NCBI RefSeq assembly: GCF_037126175.1
Contig: NZ_CP146986.1
Location: 5,456,501 to 5,520,500, forward strand
Source of the DNA: Pseudomonas sp. RSB 5.4
GTDB taxonomy: Bacteria; Pseudomonadota; Gammaproteobacteria; Pseudomonadales; Pseudomonadaceae
Length of the DNA stretch: 64,000 nt
Direction of reading: 5' to 3'
Shown here: positions 24,473 to 34,144 of the stretch, piece after piece
Layout of the letters: every line of letters begins with the position of its first letter
Position numbering within the stretch: the stretch's first letter is position 1
Made by a program: the position numbers and the translations under genes
The notes under the pieces: generated by a model
What the model saw: only the letters and a program-made list of their open reading frames with translations
Database searches by the model: none
Told to the model about the DNA's origin: nothing

Positions 24473-25293
24473 TTCGCACCTCCGGTTCGCTGCCAGAGGA
24501 AGCTCGCCAGGTGTTGCCCGCGCAGTGCTTCCTGCTGTTTTTCCAGCGAGCCGTTGATGTTCATCAAGCAGCCGCAGTCGGCACTCAAGACCTGATGCGC
24601 GCCGGATTCCTTCAACGCTCGGGTCTTGTCAGCCACCATCGCGCCGGAAATGTCTGGCATACGGACGCTGAATGTCCCACCGAAGCCACAGCATTCGCTT
24701 TCATGGTCATGGTTGACCCGTTCCACGTTGCTCAACTGCGCCAACAGCTCGCGGCCGTGCAGGTGGGTGTTCATTTCACGGCGTGCCGAACACGAGGTGT
24801 GCAGCGCGACTTTGACCGGTTCGCCGCTGTCCTTGAGCTGCACCTTGCAGACGAACAGCAGGAACTCGGCCAGTTCATAGGTGCGGGCCGCGAGGGCCTG
24901 CACCTGTTTCAAGGTTTCCGGCTCGTCCTTGAACAAGTCGGCGTAATGTTCGCGCAGCATGCCCGCGCAGGAACCCGACGGCACCACCACCGGATAATCC
25001 CCGGCAAACAACGCCAGTTGCGAGCGCGCGACCGTCCGCGCCTGCTCGGTGTAACCCGAGGTGTAGGCCGGTTGCCCGCAGCAGCTCTGCCCCTGCGGGT
25101 ACTCGACGCGGATGCCTTCGCGCTCCAGCAAGTGGATCGCGTCCATCCCGGCTTCGGGGTAGAACAGGTCGACCACGCACGTGCCGAACAGATAGACCCG
25201 CGACGGTTTCTCGCTGGGGTACTGCCGAGGTTCGGGCAGTGGCGGTGCTACGCGGGTGGCGTTGGGCACAGCGTTGTAAAAAAGCTCGCTCAT
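24469..25293 (-). CDS. lutA: L-lactate utilisation protein LutA/LldE
   Basis: 274 aa from ATG 25293, where MSELFYNAVPNATR begins; the longer frame to 25407 runs into the leader and has no ribosome site. Two CCG domains are seen: SCCGQPAYTSGYTEQ and ECCGFGGTFSVRMPD, each with the Cys-Cys-Gly that binds an Fe-S cluster. It is the first gene of the lutABC block, 150 bases after lldP. Confidence 0.92.
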   Translation of the reverse strand: MSELFYNAVPNATRVAPPLPEPRQYPSEKPSRVYLFGTCVVDLFYPEAGMDAIHLLEREGIRVEYPQGQSCCGQPAYTSGYTEQARTVARSQLALFAGDYPVVVPSGSCAGMLREHYADLFKDEPETLKQVQALAARTYELAEFLLFVCKVQLKDSGEPVKVALHTSCSARREMNTHLHGRELLAQLSNVERVNHDHESECCGFGGTFSVRMPDISGAMVADKTRALKESGAHQVLSADCGCLMNINGSLEKQQEALRGQHLASFLWQRTGGAK

Positions 25294-25443
25294 CAGGCGT
25301 GTCTCCGGGTGGGCCCGGTTATCCGTCTGTTGAGACTGCTGAATATAAAGAGCCTTGCTTTCAGCAGCCTTACAGACCGGGGTGTGAATTGCTGACGCCG
25401 GAATCACGAACCGGCGTCGGTCATTTCCATTTTGTTTATAGGT

Positions 25444-27138
25444 TTAGTGCACCAGCATGCCGGTGAACCAGTAGGCCTGGGCCAGAGTGATCAGGCCGAC
25501 AATCGTGGCAAAGAATAGGCTGTGCTTGAGGGTGAAGCGGAACAGATCGGATTCCTTGCCCACCAGGCCGGTCGCGGCGCAGGCCACGGCGATCGATTGT
25601 GGCGAGATCATTTTGCCGGTCACGCCGCCGCTGGTATTGGCGGCTACCAGCAGGGTGTCATTGACGCCGATCTGGTGTGCGGTGGTCGCTTGCAGCGAAC
25701 TGAACAGGGCGTTCGACGAAGTATCGGAACCGGTCAGAAACACACCGAGCCAGCCGAGGAACGGTGAGAAGAACGGGAAGGCTGCGCCGGTTGCGGCCAA
25801 TACCAGAGCCATGGTCGAAGACATCCCCGAGTAGTTGGTGACGAAGGCGAAGGCCAGCACCATGCCGATCGACAGGATTGGCCAGCGCAGTTCGTAGAAG
25901 GTCTCTCTCAAAGTGGTCAGACCAGTTTTGAAGTTGATCTTCAGCACCAGCATCGAGATCAGCGCCGAGAAGAAAATCGCGGTGCCGGTCGCCGAGATCG
26001 GGTCGAGCTTGAACACCGCCGGAATCGCGGTCGGGGTGGCTACGATCGGCGCGGTCTTGATCACCAGTTGATCAAGGTGCGGGATGGCGAAGTTGAATAC
26101 CCAGGCGTACATCGATCCGCCGGCGGCGAACATGGCTTTGAAGGGTTTGAGGGTCCAGATCGTGACCAGTACGGTGAGGATCAGGAACGGCGACCACGCC
26201 TTGAAAATTTCCCCAAGACTGTAGGGCGAATCTACGGTGGTGCGCTTCTGGCCGAAACCGCCGACGCTGGCGGTCACCGCCGTGCTCGAGGTGGCGCCGG
26301 CGATCTGTGCACCGGCGGTGCGTTTTGGTTGCCAGACTTTGAGGAACAAGGTCAGGGCGATCAGGCTGGCCAGGGCAGAGGTGATGTCCGGCAGTTCCGG
26401 GCCGATGAAGTTCGAGGTGAAGTACTGCGTCACGGCAAAGCTCAGGCCGGCAACCAGCGCAGCGGGCCAGGTTTCGCGCACGCCGCGCAGGCCGTCCATC
26501 ATGAACACCAGCCAGAACGGCACGAACAGCGACAGCAGTGGCAGTTGGCGGCCCGTCATGGCGCCGATCTTGAACGCGTCGATGCCGGTCACCTGGCCGG
26601 CCACAATGATCGGAATTCCCAAGGCACCGAACGCTACCGGCGCGGTATTGGCAATCAGGCACAGGCCGGCGGCGTACAGCGGGTTGAACCCGAGACCGAC
26701 CAGCAGCGCAGCGGTAATCGCTACCGGCGCACCGAAACCGGCGGCACCTTCCAGGAATGCACCGAAGCAAAAACCGATCAGCAATACCTGCAGGCGCTGG
26801 TCGTCAGTGATCGACAGTACCGAACTGCGAATGACCTCGAACTGACCACTCTTGACCGTCAGTTTGTAGAGAAACACTGCCGCGACAATGATCCAGGCAA
26901 TCGGCCACAGACCGTAGGCAAAGCCGTATCCAGCAGCGGCGAAGGCCATGTCGACCGGCATGTGGAAGGCGAAAATTGCCACGGCAATCGACAGGGCCAG
27001 CGTGATGCTGCCGGCCACATGACCTTTGAGGCGAAACACCGCCAGAGCCAAAAAGAAGAAAACGATGGGGATGACGGCCGCGAGTGCGGAGACGCCGAGA
27101 CTGCCGAGCGGGGTATAGAGCTGTTGCCAGGTTTGCAT
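25444..27138 (-). CDS. lldP: L-lactate permease LldP
   Basis: 564 aa integral membrane lactate/proton symporter with 12 or more hydrophobic segments. Diagnostic pieces are the N-terminus [38 protein letters not shown] around residue 130, and the C-terminal [13 protein letters not shown] and [18 protein letters not shown]. It is the first gene of the lactate operon and reads away from lldR, with the palindromic operator in the shared upstream region. Confidence 0.95.
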   Translation of the reverse strand: MQTWQQLYTPLGSLGVSALAAVIPIVFFFLALAVFRLKGHVAGSITLALSIAVAIFAFHMPVDMAFAAAGYGFAYGLWPIAWIIVAAVFLYKLTVKSGQFEVIRSSVLSITDDQRLQVLLIGFCFGAFLEGAAGFGAPVAITAALLVGLGFNPLYAAGLCLIANTAPVAFGALGIPIIVAGQVTGIDAFKIGAMTGRQLPLLSLFVPFWLVFMMDGLRGVRETWPAALVAGLSFAVTQYFTSNFIGPELPDITSALASLIALTLFLKVWQPKRTAGAQIAGATSSTAVTASVGGFGQKRTTVDSPYSLGEIFKAWSPFLILTVLVTIWTLKPFKAMFAAGGSMYAWVFNFAIPHLDQLVIKTAPIVATPTAIPAVFKLDPISATGTAIFFSALISMLVLKINFKTGLTTLRETFYELRWPILSIGMVLAFAFVTNYSGMSSTMALVLAATGAAFPFFSPFLGWLGVFLTGSDTSSNALFSSLQATTAHQIGVNDTLLVAANTSGGVTGKMISPQSIAVACAATGLVGKESDLFRFTLKHSLFFATIVGLITLAQAYWFTGMLVH

Positions 27139-27189
27139 ATGGGGTGGCCCCTAATTGTTGTTGGTCAGGCACTGTCAGCGTTCTTGGTT

Positions 27190-27206
27190 AATTGGTAATA
27201 CCAATT
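27190..27206. promoter_or_regulatory. LldR operator palindrome
   Basis: AATTGGTA-A-TACCAATT, a perfect 17-base palindrome 52 bases upstream of the lldP ATG and about 200 before lldR. It matches the TTGGT...ACCAA form known for LldR-type GntR regulators. LldR would bind here without lactate and let go when lactate is present. Confidence 0.8.
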
Positions 27207-27399
27207 TACAATCGCTGTTGGCTAGGGTAAAAGCCTTGATGTCGGTGTGTCAATTTGTCGCCCTGAAACTTTTGTCGAATAAGCGGTGCAGAGGGCATCT
27301 GACCCGGTCGGACGATTGCGCACTGACAGGTGTCGGCGCGGCGCCGATCGGCCAGAATAGAGAGCCCGGCGTGCGGTCGGGATCGTGGAGAGTTGAGTT

Positions 27400-28167
27400 A
27401 TGGGGTTTGATCAGATTCGTCAGCGCCGTTTGTCTGACGATATTGTCGAGCGACTCGAGGGGATGATCCTTGAGGGCACGCTGAAGTCCGGTGAACGGCT
27501 TCCGGCCGAGAGAACGTTGGCCGAGCAGTTCGGCGTATCGCGCCCGTCGCTGCGTGAAGCGATTCAGAAACTGGCGGCCAAGGGCTTGCTGGTCAGTCGC
27601 CAGGGTGGCGGTAACTATGTGGTGGATACGCTTGGCTCGACCTTCAGCGATCCCCTGCTATTGCTGCTTGAGAGCAACCCCGAAGCGCAGCGCGACTTGC
27701 TGGAGTTTCGGCACACTCTGGAGGCATCGTGTGCCTATTACGCCGCATTGCGCGCCACGGATGTGGATCGTGAGCGCCTTACTGCAGCGTTCAACGAGCT
27801 GCAGGATTGCTACACGCGACATGACGAAGTGAGCCGGGCGGAAGAGGGGGCGGCGGATGCGAAGTTTCATCTGGCGATCGCCGAAGCCAGCCACAACGCG
27901 GTGCTGCTGCACACCATCCGCGGGCTGTTCGATCTGCTCAAGCGCAACGTGGTGACCAACATTGGCGGCATGTACAAGCAGCGCACGGAAACCCGCGACA
28001 TGCTGATCGCTCAGCATCGGGAACTGTATCTGGCGATTATCGAGGGGCGTGCGGAGCAGGCGCGCGAGGTTTCCAGTCGGCACATTCTGTATGTGCAGGA
28101 AGTGCTGGAAGAGGTGCGGCAGGAGGTTCAGCGCATGGCTCGGGCGGAGCGGCGCAAGGGGATGTGA
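27400..28167 (+). CDS. lldR: GntR/FadR-family lactate regulator LldR
   Basis: 255 aa. The N-terminal winged helix (ERLPAERTLAEQFGVSRPSL then REAIQKLAAKGLL) is followed by an all-helical FCD ligand domain with the metal-site histidine pattern (KFHLAIAEASHNAVL, QHRELYLAI). A GGAGAG site precedes the ATG. Its divergent place beside lldP and the shared palindrome point to lactate-responsive control of the operon and probably of itself. The protein closely resembles PdhR/FadR relatives; context decides the assignment. Confidence 0.9.
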   Translation: MGFDQIRQRRLSDDIVERLEGMILEGTLKSGERLPAERTLAEQFGVSRPSLREAIQKLAAKGLLVSRQGGGNYVVDTLGSTFSDPLLLLLESNPEAQRDLLEFRHTLEASCAYYAALRATDVDRERLTAAFNELQDCYTRHDEVSRAEEGAADAKFHLAIAEASHNAVLLHTIRGLFDLLKRNVVTNIGGMYKQRTETRDMLIAQHRELYLAIIEGRAEQAREVSSRHILYVQEVLEEVRQEVQRMARAERRKGM

Positions 28168-28178
28168 CGCAATTCAGT

Positions 28179-28292
28179 TGTGGCAAGGGGGCTTGCTATC
28201 GCTTGCTTGCGCAGCAGGCGCCCTCGGCTCTCGCCACTGTCTGAAAGCGGGGGCCGCTACGCGCCCCAGCGGGAGCAAGCTCCCTCGCCACA
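28179..28292. repeat. REPIN: two REP sequences in inverted arrangement
   Basis: TGTGGCAAGGGGGCTTGC at 28179 onward faces GCAAGCTCCCTCGCCACA ending at 28292, the two-REP unit typical of P. fluorescens-group genomes. It fills the gap between the convergent lldR and smpB genes. REPINs are moved by RAYT transposases encoded elsewhere. Confidence 0.8.
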
Positions 28293-28309
28293 GTATCAGG
28301 CAGAAAAAA

Positions 28310-28792
28310 TTATTCTTCCTTGCCCTTGTTGCGCACGGCGCGCTGCAACTCACGACCGGCGTCGCGTTCGCGCTCGGTGTCTCGCTTGTCGTATTCCTTC
28401 TTGCCCTTGCCCAGAGCAATCTCGCACTTGACCATGTGCTTGCTCCAGTAGAAGGACAGGCACACGCAGGCGTAGCCTTTCTGTTGCACGGCAGCGGCGA
28501 GTTTTTCCAGCTCGCGTTTGTTGAGCAGCAGTTTGCGGGTGCGGGTCGGATCGGCAATGACGTGGGTGCTGGCGGTCATCAACGGTGTGATGTGACTGCC
28601 GAGCAACCAGGCTTCGCCGTCCTTGAGCAGGACGTAACTGTCGACCAGTTGCAGCTTGCTTGCCCGCAGACTTTTTACTTCCCAGCCGGCCAGGACCAGA
28701 CCAGCCTCGAACCGATGTTCGATGAAGTAATCGTGTCGCGCCTTTTTGTTCTGCGCGATGGTCCCTGTTGGGTGTTTCTTCTGTTTAGCCAT
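28310..28792 (-). CDS. smpB: SsrA-binding protein SmpB
   Basis: 160 aa. SmpB binds the tRNA-like part of tmRNA and carries it to stalled ribosomes. The beta-barrel core ([33 protein letters not shown]) and the basic C-terminal tail ([17 protein letters not shown]) that enters the mRNA channel are present. Its partner RNA ssrA is 9 kb away in this window. Confidence 0.97.
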   Translation of the reverse strand: MAKQKKHPTGTIAQNKKARHDYFIEHRFEAGLVLAGWEVKSLRASKLQLVDSYVLLKDGEAWLLGSHITPLMTASTHVIADPTRTRKLLLNKRELEKLAAAVQQKGYACVCLSFYWSKHMVKCEIALGKGKKEYDKRDTERERDAGRELQRAVRNKGKEE

Positions 28793-28911
28793 AGGGGCGG
28801 CATTATATGGAGATAAACGGTCCTCGGCTACGGTGATGCTGCGTGCTTGAGCACGTTGAGTGAATCCCGGACAATGCGGCCTCTTTTTCTAACGCTTGGG
28901 CGTGATATTCA

Positions 28912-30315
28912 ATGTCGACAGACAAGGTTTCTGTCCACGGCAGTTGGGCTAGCCGCTGGGTTTTCATATTCGCCGCGACCGGTTCAGCCGTGGGACTGGG
29001 CAGCATCTGGAAATTCCCCTACATGGTCGGGGTCTACGGTGGCGGCGCCTTCGTGCTGATGTTCCTGGCGTGCATCGCGTTGATCGGGATCCCGGTCATG
29101 CTGGCTGAGACCCTGATCGGCCGCCGCGCGCGGCAGAGTCCGGCGAATGCCCTGAAGGTGCTGGCGCTGGAAGCCGGGCACTCGGGCAAGTGGTCGTGGG
29201 GCGCATTTGCCGGGATGATCACGGCGCTGCTGATCCTGTCTTTCTATAGTGTGGTCGGCGGCTGGTCGCTGGATTACATCATCGACATGGGGCGCGGGGA
29301 CTTTCAGGGCGCTACGGCAGAGCAGGTCGGCGCTTATTTCGGCAATGTCATCTCCGATCCCTGGCGCCTGACACTTTGGCACACAGTTTTCATGCTGTTG
29401 TCGGCCGTGGTGATCGCCAAAGGCGTGGTTGCCGGGCTTGAACGCAGCCTGCGGATCATGATGCCGCTGCTGTTTGTGATGGTGCTGGTGCTGCTGGGTT
29501 ACAGCATGACCACCGGGCATTTCATGGACGGCGTGCATTTCATGTTCGATTTCCACCCGGAAAAAGTCCTCGACGGCTTGCTGCCTGCCATGGGTCACGC
29601 ATTTTTTTCCCTGAGCGTGGGCGTCGGTTCGATCATGATCTACGGCGCTTACATGACCAAGGAAGCTTCGCTGTCCGGCACCGTAGTCGGTGTCGCGCTG
29701 CTCGACACCTTCGTTTCGCTAGTGGCCGGTCTGGCATTGTTTCCGATTGTGTTTGCCGGCGGTTTGAACCCTAGCGAAGGCCCGGGCCTGATGTTCGTCA
29801 GTCTGCCATTTGCCTTCGGTAACGTGGTTTTCGGTCAGTTGATGGGCGTGGTGTTCTTTGTCCTGGTGGCAATTGCCGCCTGGAGTTCGGCGATTTCCCT
29901 GCTCGAACCGATGGTTGCCTATCTGGTTGAACGCACGAAAATCAGCCGTGGCTGGGTGACTTTCTGGTTGGCCTTCATCTGCTGGTTCGTTGGTCTGGGT
30001 ACGGTTTTCTCCTTCAATATCTGGAAGGAAGCCAAATTTTTCGTGAACGATGGCGGGCTGTTCCATCTCTACCAATGGGGTGCGGCGGGCGGTCTGGACT
30101 TCTTCGGCGTGATCGATTTCTTCACCTCGCGGATCATGTTGCCGCTCGGTGGCCTGTGTTTTGTGCTGTTTGCTGGTTGGGTGATGGGGCGTGATGCGGT
30201 GCGTGACGAGTTGTCGATTCGTAACCCGGCGCTGTTTACCCTGTCCTTGTTCTTGATGCGCTACGTGGCGCCTATCGGCATTCTTGTAGTGTTTGCCGCT
30301 CAGCTCTGGAAGTAA
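28912..30315 (+). CDS. Sodium-dependent transporter, NSS (SNF) family
   Basis: 467 aa with about 12 membrane helices. The N-terminus WASRWVFIFAATGSAVGLGS followed by IWKFPYMVG is the conserved first helix of neurotransmitter:sodium symporters, which take up amino acids or other amines with Na+. The sodium-site region (KEASLSGTVVGVALLDTFVS) is also present. The substrate cannot be read from sequence. The gene is divergent from smpB. Confidence 0.92.
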   Translation: MSTDKVSVHGSWASRWVFIFAATGSAVGLGSIWKFPYMVGVYGGGAFVLMFLACIALIGIPVMLAETLIGRRARQSPANALKVLALEAGHSGKWSWGAFAGMITALLILSFYSVVGGWSLDYIIDMGRGDFQGATAEQVGAYFGNVISDPWRLTLWHTVFMLLSAVVIAKGVVAGLERSLRIMMPLLFVMVLVLLGYSMTTGHFMDGVHFMFDFHPEKVLDGLLPAMGHAFFSLSVGVGSIMIYGAYMTKEASLSGTVVGVALLDTFVSLVAGLALFPIVFAGGLNPSEGPGLMFVSLPFAFGNVVFGQLMGVVFFVLVAIAAWSSAISLLEPMVAYLVERTKISRGWVTFWLAFICWFVGLGTVFSFNIWKEAKFFVNDGGLFHLYQWGAAGGLDFFGVIDFFTSRIMLPLGGLCFVLFAGWVMGRDAVRDELSIRNPALFTLSLFLMRYVAPIGILVVFAAQLWK

Positions 30316-30322
30316 CGCTTAC

Positions 30323-30757
30323 ATGACGACACATATTCAACGTTCGGCGTTGCTGCCATACCCGGCGCAATTCCTCTACGACCTGGTCAACGACGTCGCG
30401 CGTTACCCGGAATTCTTGCCATGGTGCTCGTCCGCCGAGGTGCTGGAGAGCTCGCCCGAGCACATGCGCGCCAGCGTTGGTGTGGCCAAGGGCGGTCTCA
30501 GTCAGCACTTCGTGACGCGCAATACGCTGGTGCCGGGGCAGTCGATCGAGATGAACCTGGAAGAAGGCCCGTTCAATCAGTTGCATGGCGTCTGGGTGTT
30601 CAAGGCGTTGAACGAGAAGGCCTGCAAGATCAGTCTCGACCTGTCTTTCGACTATGCCGGGCCGCTGGTTCGCGCGACACTCGGTCCGCTGTTCAATCAG
30701 GCGGCCAACACGCTGGTGGATGCTTTCTGCCAGCGTGCCAAGCAGATGCATGGTTGA
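30323..30757 (+). CDS. ratA: RatA-family SRPBCC protein
   Basis: 144 aa from ATG 30323. A START/COQ10-type fold is indicated by SALLPYPAQFLYDLVNDVAR, FLPWCSSAEVLE and the C-terminal helix NTLVDAFCQRAKQMHG. In E. coli RatA is described as a toxin that blocks 70S ribosome formation, while relatives are coenzyme Q-binding proteins, so the true role here is open. It overlaps rnfH by eight bases, as in many gammaproteobacteria. Confidence 0.9.
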   Translation: MTTHIQRSALLPYPAQFLYDLVNDVARYPEFLPWCSSAEVLESSPEHMRASVGVAKGGLSQHFVTRNTLVPGQSIEMNLEEGPFNQLHGVWVFKALNEKACKISLDLSFDYAGPLVRATLGPLFNQAANTLVDAFCQRAKQMHG

Positions 30758-31064
30758 GCCGGTGATCGAGATTGAAGTGGTGTATGCCGCCGTGGATCGT
30801 CAGATCCTGCGCACTTTGAGCGTCCCTGAAGGGACGACAGTGCGTGAGGCGGTGCTCAAGTCAGGTATCGGCGATGAATTTCCTGAGCTGGATCTGAGTG
30901 ATTGTCCGCTGGGGATCTTCGGCAAGGTGGTGGCTGATCCCTTGGTTCGCTTGATTCAGGTCGGTGATCGCATCGAGATCTACCGGCCGCTACTGGCGGA
31001 TCCGAAAGAAGTACGACGCCTGCGGGCGGCGAAGGCTGCCGAAGCCAAGGCGCGAAATCAGTAG
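30750..31064 (+). CDS. rnfH: RnfH family protein (UPF0125)
   Basis: 104 aa small ubiquitin-like-fold protein of unknown function; sometimes called RatB in the ratAB pair. The start MVEPVIEIEVVYA and the block LSDCPLGIFGKVV then DRIEIYRPLLADPKEVRRLR are typical of the family. The start lies inside the end of ratA. A strong terminator follows. Confidence 0.92.
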   Translation: MVEPVIEIEVVYAAVDRQILRTLSVPEGTTVREAVLKSGIGDEFPELDLSDCPLGIFGKVVADPLVRLIQVGDRIEIYRPLLADPKEVRRLRAAKAAEAKARNQ

Positions 31065-31083
31065 GACGAGCAAATCGCAGGCA

Positions 31084-31116
31084 ATAAAAAACCCGGAAAT
31101 TCCGGGTTTTTTATTG
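31084..31116. terminator. Two-way terminator between rnfH and bamE
   Basis: AAAAAACCCGGAA / TTCCGGGTTTTTT stem with A and T runs on either side, between two genes that end toward each other. Confidence 0.9.
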
Positions 31117-31125
31117 CCTCGCACA

Positions 31126-31653
31126 TTACTGCGGCGAGGTGTCCAGCGGCTCAGGCGTCGGAACCGGAACGGTTTCAACACCATCCACGTCCTTCTGGAT
31201 CGAATCCAGCAAGGAGCCAGGTTTGGCTGGTTGTTCCGGCTTCGGCTTCTCGGCGTTTTCAGCAGGGGCGGTCACGCTGGTGCCACTGTCCTTGCCGAGA
31301 ATGGCTTCGTCACGGCTCACGCCCGGCATGAAGTCACCGGACAGGCTGACAAGCTGGTCGTTAGAGTTGAAAATAACACTCATGCGTTCCTGCTGGCGTT
31401 CACCGCCACCAGGTTGCAGGCTGTACAGATAATCCCAGCGATCGGCATGGAACGTGTCGGTCAGCAGAGGGTTACCCATGATAAACCGTACTTGCCGACG
31501 GGTCATTCCCGGGCGTAACTGGTCTATCATGTCCTGCGTGACGACATTGCCCTGCTGGATGTCGATTTTGTAAACCCCGGGGAATGAACAACCGGCGAGT
31601 GCGAGCAGTCCCACAAAGGTGAAACTGGTTAGCAAGAGCTTGGTGTTTTGCAT
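31126..31653 (-). CDS. bamE: Outer membrane assembly lipoprotein BamE (OmlA/SmpA)
   Basis: 175 aa. A lipoprotein signal ends in the lipobox LAGC with Cys22 as the lipidated residue. The BamE domain ([41 protein letters not shown]) follows. The C-terminal extension is Pro/Glu-rich, longer than in E. coli BamE and usual for Pseudomonas OmlA. It is part of the BAM complex that inserts beta-barrel proteins in the outer membrane, and is divergent from fur. Confidence 0.95.
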   Translation of the reverse strand: MQNTKLLLTSFTFVGLLALAGCSFPGVYKIDIQQGNVVTQDMIDQLRPGMTRRQVRFIMGNPLLTDTFHADRWDYLYSLQPGGGERQQERMSVIFNSNDQLVSLSGDFMPGVSRDEAILGKDSGTSVTAPAENAEKPKPEQPAKPGSLLDSIQKDVDGVETVPVPTPEPLDTSPQ

Positions 31654-31750
31654 CGGTGGGCGACTTCCACTATCTTGGCTGGGACAACGTAAACGCCGAT
31701 CATACCCGCATTAAGAGAAGCTGCGAAGCAGCATCGCGAGAAAGCTGACC

Positions 31751-32155
31751 ATGGTTGAAAATAGCGAACTACGCAAAGCCGGCCTCAAAGTGACCCTGCC
31801 ACGGGTCAAGATCCTGCAAATGCTCGACTCTACCGAGCAGCGTCACATGAGTGCCGAGGACGTCTACAAGGCGTTGATGGAAGCGGGCGAGGACGTCGGT
31901 CTGGCCACGGTTTACCGTGTTCTGACCCAGTTCGAAGCCGCTGGCCTCGTGGTCCGTCACAACTTCGACGGTGGCCACGCGGTATTCGAATTGGCCGACG
32001 GTGGCCACCACGACCATATGGTCAACGTGGAAACCGGTGAAGTCGTCGAATTCGTCAGCCCGGAAATCGAAAAGCTCCAGAAGGCAATTGCCGAGGAGCA
32101 CGGTGTCGATCTGGTAGATCACAATCTGGTGCTGTACGTACGCAAGAAAAAGTAA
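31751..32155 (+). CDS. fur: Ferric uptake regulator Fur
   Basis: 134 aa Fe2+-responsive repressor. The winged-helix DNA-binding part (LRKAGLKVTLPRVKILQML, VGLATVYRVLTQFEAAGLV) leads to the metal-binding region GGHHDHMVNVETGEVVEF. No cysteine occurs anywhere in the protein, so the CxxC zinc sites of E. coli Fur are absent; Pseudomonas Fur proteins are known to lack those pairs. No obvious Fur box is seen upstream. Confidence 0.96.
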   Translation: MVENSELRKAGLKVTLPRVKILQMLDSTEQRHMSAEDVYKALMEAGEDVGLATVYRVLTQFEAAGLVVRHNFDGGHAVFELADGGHHDHMVNVETGEVVEFVSPEIEKLQKAIAEEHGVDLVDHNLVLYVRKKK

Positions 32156-32188
32156 GCATGTCACGCGAATTTCAGGTTCGCGAAACGA

Positions 32189-32216
32189 ACGAAGGCGACC
32201 CAAGGGTCGCCTTCGT
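32189..32216. terminator. Terminator between convergent fur and recN
   Basis: ACGAAGGCGACCC, loop AA, GGGTCGCCTTCGT: a 13-bp perfect stem followed by GCTTT. It would serve both genes. Confidence 0.8.
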
Positions 32217-32230
32217 GCTTTCTGCTGCTC

Positions 32231-33904
32231 TTAAACTTTTGCGGTGACCACCATTTTTTTCGCGTGAGCCAAAGACTCTTTGGTCAGGTCGATGCCGCCC
32301 AGCATCCGTGCTACTTCTTCTATACGGTCGTTCTTGCTCAGTTTGGACACGGCGGTGTGAGTCGCCTGCTCGCCCCGTACCTTGTGCACGAACAAATGCT
32401 GATGACCCTGCGCTGCCACTTGCGGCAAGTGCGTCACGGTCAGCACCTGCCCACGATCGCCAAGACGTCGCAACAATTGGCCGACAATCTCCGCTGTCGG
32501 CCCGCCGATCCCCACGTCCACTTCGTCGAATACCAAGGTTGGTACCCGTGAGGTCTGCGCGGTAATCACCTGAATCGCCAGGCTGATCCGCGACAGCTCG
32601 CCACCGGAGGCCACTTTGGCCAGCGCTTTCAGCGGCTGACCGGGGTTGGCACTGACCAGCAGCTCGACTTGCTCCAGGCCGTTGGGCAGCAATTCGTCGC
32701 TGCTGTTGGCGCGCAATTCGATGGTGAAGCGACCGCCGGGCATGCCCAGGCGCTGGATTTCCTGTTCCACGGCGCTGGCGAGGCTGCCGGCGGCTTGATG
32801 ACGCAAGTCGCTCAGCTCGCGGGCTTTCTCTTGATAGTGGCGTGCGTAGGAAGCCAGCTCTTCACCCAGACGCTCGATGGATTCGTCATTGGCGTTGAGG
32901 GTTTCGATCTCATCCAGCAACTTTTGCTGCAGCTCGGCGACTTCAGTTGGCTGGATCCGGTGCTTGCGGGCCAGGGTGTAAATCGCGTCGAGGCGTTCTT
33001 CCAGATATTGCAGGCGCGCCGGATCGGCATCGAAGTTGTCGAGGAAGCGATTGAGTTCGCCCACGGCTTCTTCGACCTGGATCTGTGCGCTGGTCAGCAG
33101 GCTGCTGGCTTCGCCCAGCGCGCCCACCGAGTTGTTCACGCTCGACAGGCGATTGAGGCTGGCGGTCAGTGCATTCAGTACGTTGCCGGAATCGCTTTCG
33201 CTGCATTGTTCGACCACTTGTCGGCAAATGCCGAGCAGGGTTTCGGCGTTGGTCAGGTTCTTGTGTTCCTGCTCCAACTGGTCCAGCTCGTTTTCGCCGA
33301 GGCCGAGGTTTTCCAGTTCTTCGAGCTGGTAGCTGAGCAGTTGGTGGCGCGCGCGTTGTTCGTCGCCGGAGTTGGAGAGGCGCTCCAGCTCCTGGCGAGT
33401 CTGGCGCCAGCGCTGCGCAGCCAGTTGAACCTGGCGGGCCAGATCGGTGGCACCGGCGTATTCATCGAGCAGGCGGCGATGGGTATCGGTTTTCAGCAGG
33501 GACTGGTGTTCGTGCTGGCTGTGGATATCGATCAGCAGTTCGCCGAGAGCCTTGAGATCGCCGAGCGGGCAGGGCGTGCCATTGATATAGCCACGCGAAC
33601 GGCCTTCGGCGGTGATCACCCGGCGCAGGATGCACGGGCCGTCGTTTTCGAGATCGCGCTCGGCCAGCCACGCATGGGCCTCGGGAATGTCGACCAGATC
33701 GAAGGTGGCCAGAATGTCGGCCTTGTCGGCGCCCGGGCGAACCACGCCACTGTCGGCGCGATCGCCCAGGGTCAGGCCCAGGGCGTCGAGCATGATCGAC
33801 TTGCCGGCGCCGGTTTCCCCTGTGATCACGCTCATCCCGCGATCGAGTTCGAGATCGAGATGTTCAACGATGGCGTAGTTATGTACGGACAGGTGCACCA
33901 GCAT
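32231..33904 (-). CDS. recN: DNA repair ATPase RecN
   Basis: 557 aa SMC-like protein acting in double-strand-break repair. Walker A GETGAGKSIMLDAL lies near residue 30, long coiled-coil arms fill the middle, and the ABC signature (VASGGELSRISLAIQV) and Walker B (TLVFDEVDVGIGG) are in the last quarter. A LexA box 26 bases before the start indicates SOS control, as in other bacteria. Confidence 0.97.
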   Translation of the reverse strand: MLVHLSVHNYAIVEHLDLELDRGMSVITGETGAGKSIMLDALGLTLGDRADSGVVRPGADKADILATFDLVDIPEAHAWLAERDLENDGPCILRRVITAEGRSRGYINGTPCPLGDLKALGELLIDIHSQHEHQSLLKTDTHRRLLDEYAGATDLARQVQLAAQRWRQTRQELERLSNSGDEQRARHQLLSYQLEELENLGLGENELDQLEQEHKNLTNAETLLGICRQVVEQCSESDSGNVLNALTASLNRLSSVNNSVGALGEASSLLTSAQIQVEEAVGELNRFLDNFDADPARLQYLEERLDAIYTLARKHRIQPTEVAELQQKLLDEIETLNANDESIERLGEELASYARHYQEKARELSDLRHQAAGSLASAVEQEIQRLGMPGGRFTIELRANSSDELLPNGLEQVELLVSANPGQPLKALAKVASGGELSRISLAIQVITAQTSRVPTLVFDEVDVGIGGPTAEIVGQLLRRLGDRGQVLTVTHLPQVAAQGHQHLFVHKVRGEQATHTAVSKLSKNDRIEEVARMLGGIDLTKESLAHAKKMVVTAKV

Positions 33905-33929
33905 AAAGGCCGCTCCCAGGCTTTAGGTC

Positions 33930-33945
33930 TGGTTATTTATACAGT
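33930..33945. promoter_or_regulatory. LexA (SOS) box of recN
   Basis: CTGGTTATTTATACAG fits CTG-N10-CAG with an A/T-rich centre, 26 bases upstream of the recN start, the expected place for SOS repression of this gene. Confidence 0.8.
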
Positions 33946-34063
33946 GTTTTGTTTCAGGCTGACAATGCCCTCGCTTAGCTCGATTTGCTTGATCCGATCA
34001 AATGCTTAGTCCGAGTGGGAATGACAATGCAGCACTTTTTTGTAGGGTTAATCATTGCAGGCC

Positions 34064-34089
34064 CTTGAAGCCTGATTTTGCGGCCCCAT
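34064..34089 (+). promoter_or_regulatory. Sigma-32 (RpoH) heat-shock promoter for grpE
   Basis: CTTGAA at 34064-34069 and CCCCAT at 34084-34089 (continuing ATA), 14 bases apart, match the sigma-32 consensus. The predicted start of transcription is about 50 bases before grpE. Confidence 0.85.
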
Positions 34090-34144
34090 ATATCGGGGCA
34101 GAAGCGCGAGTAGAGCTCGCGGACGTAATTGAAAGGAGAATTCT

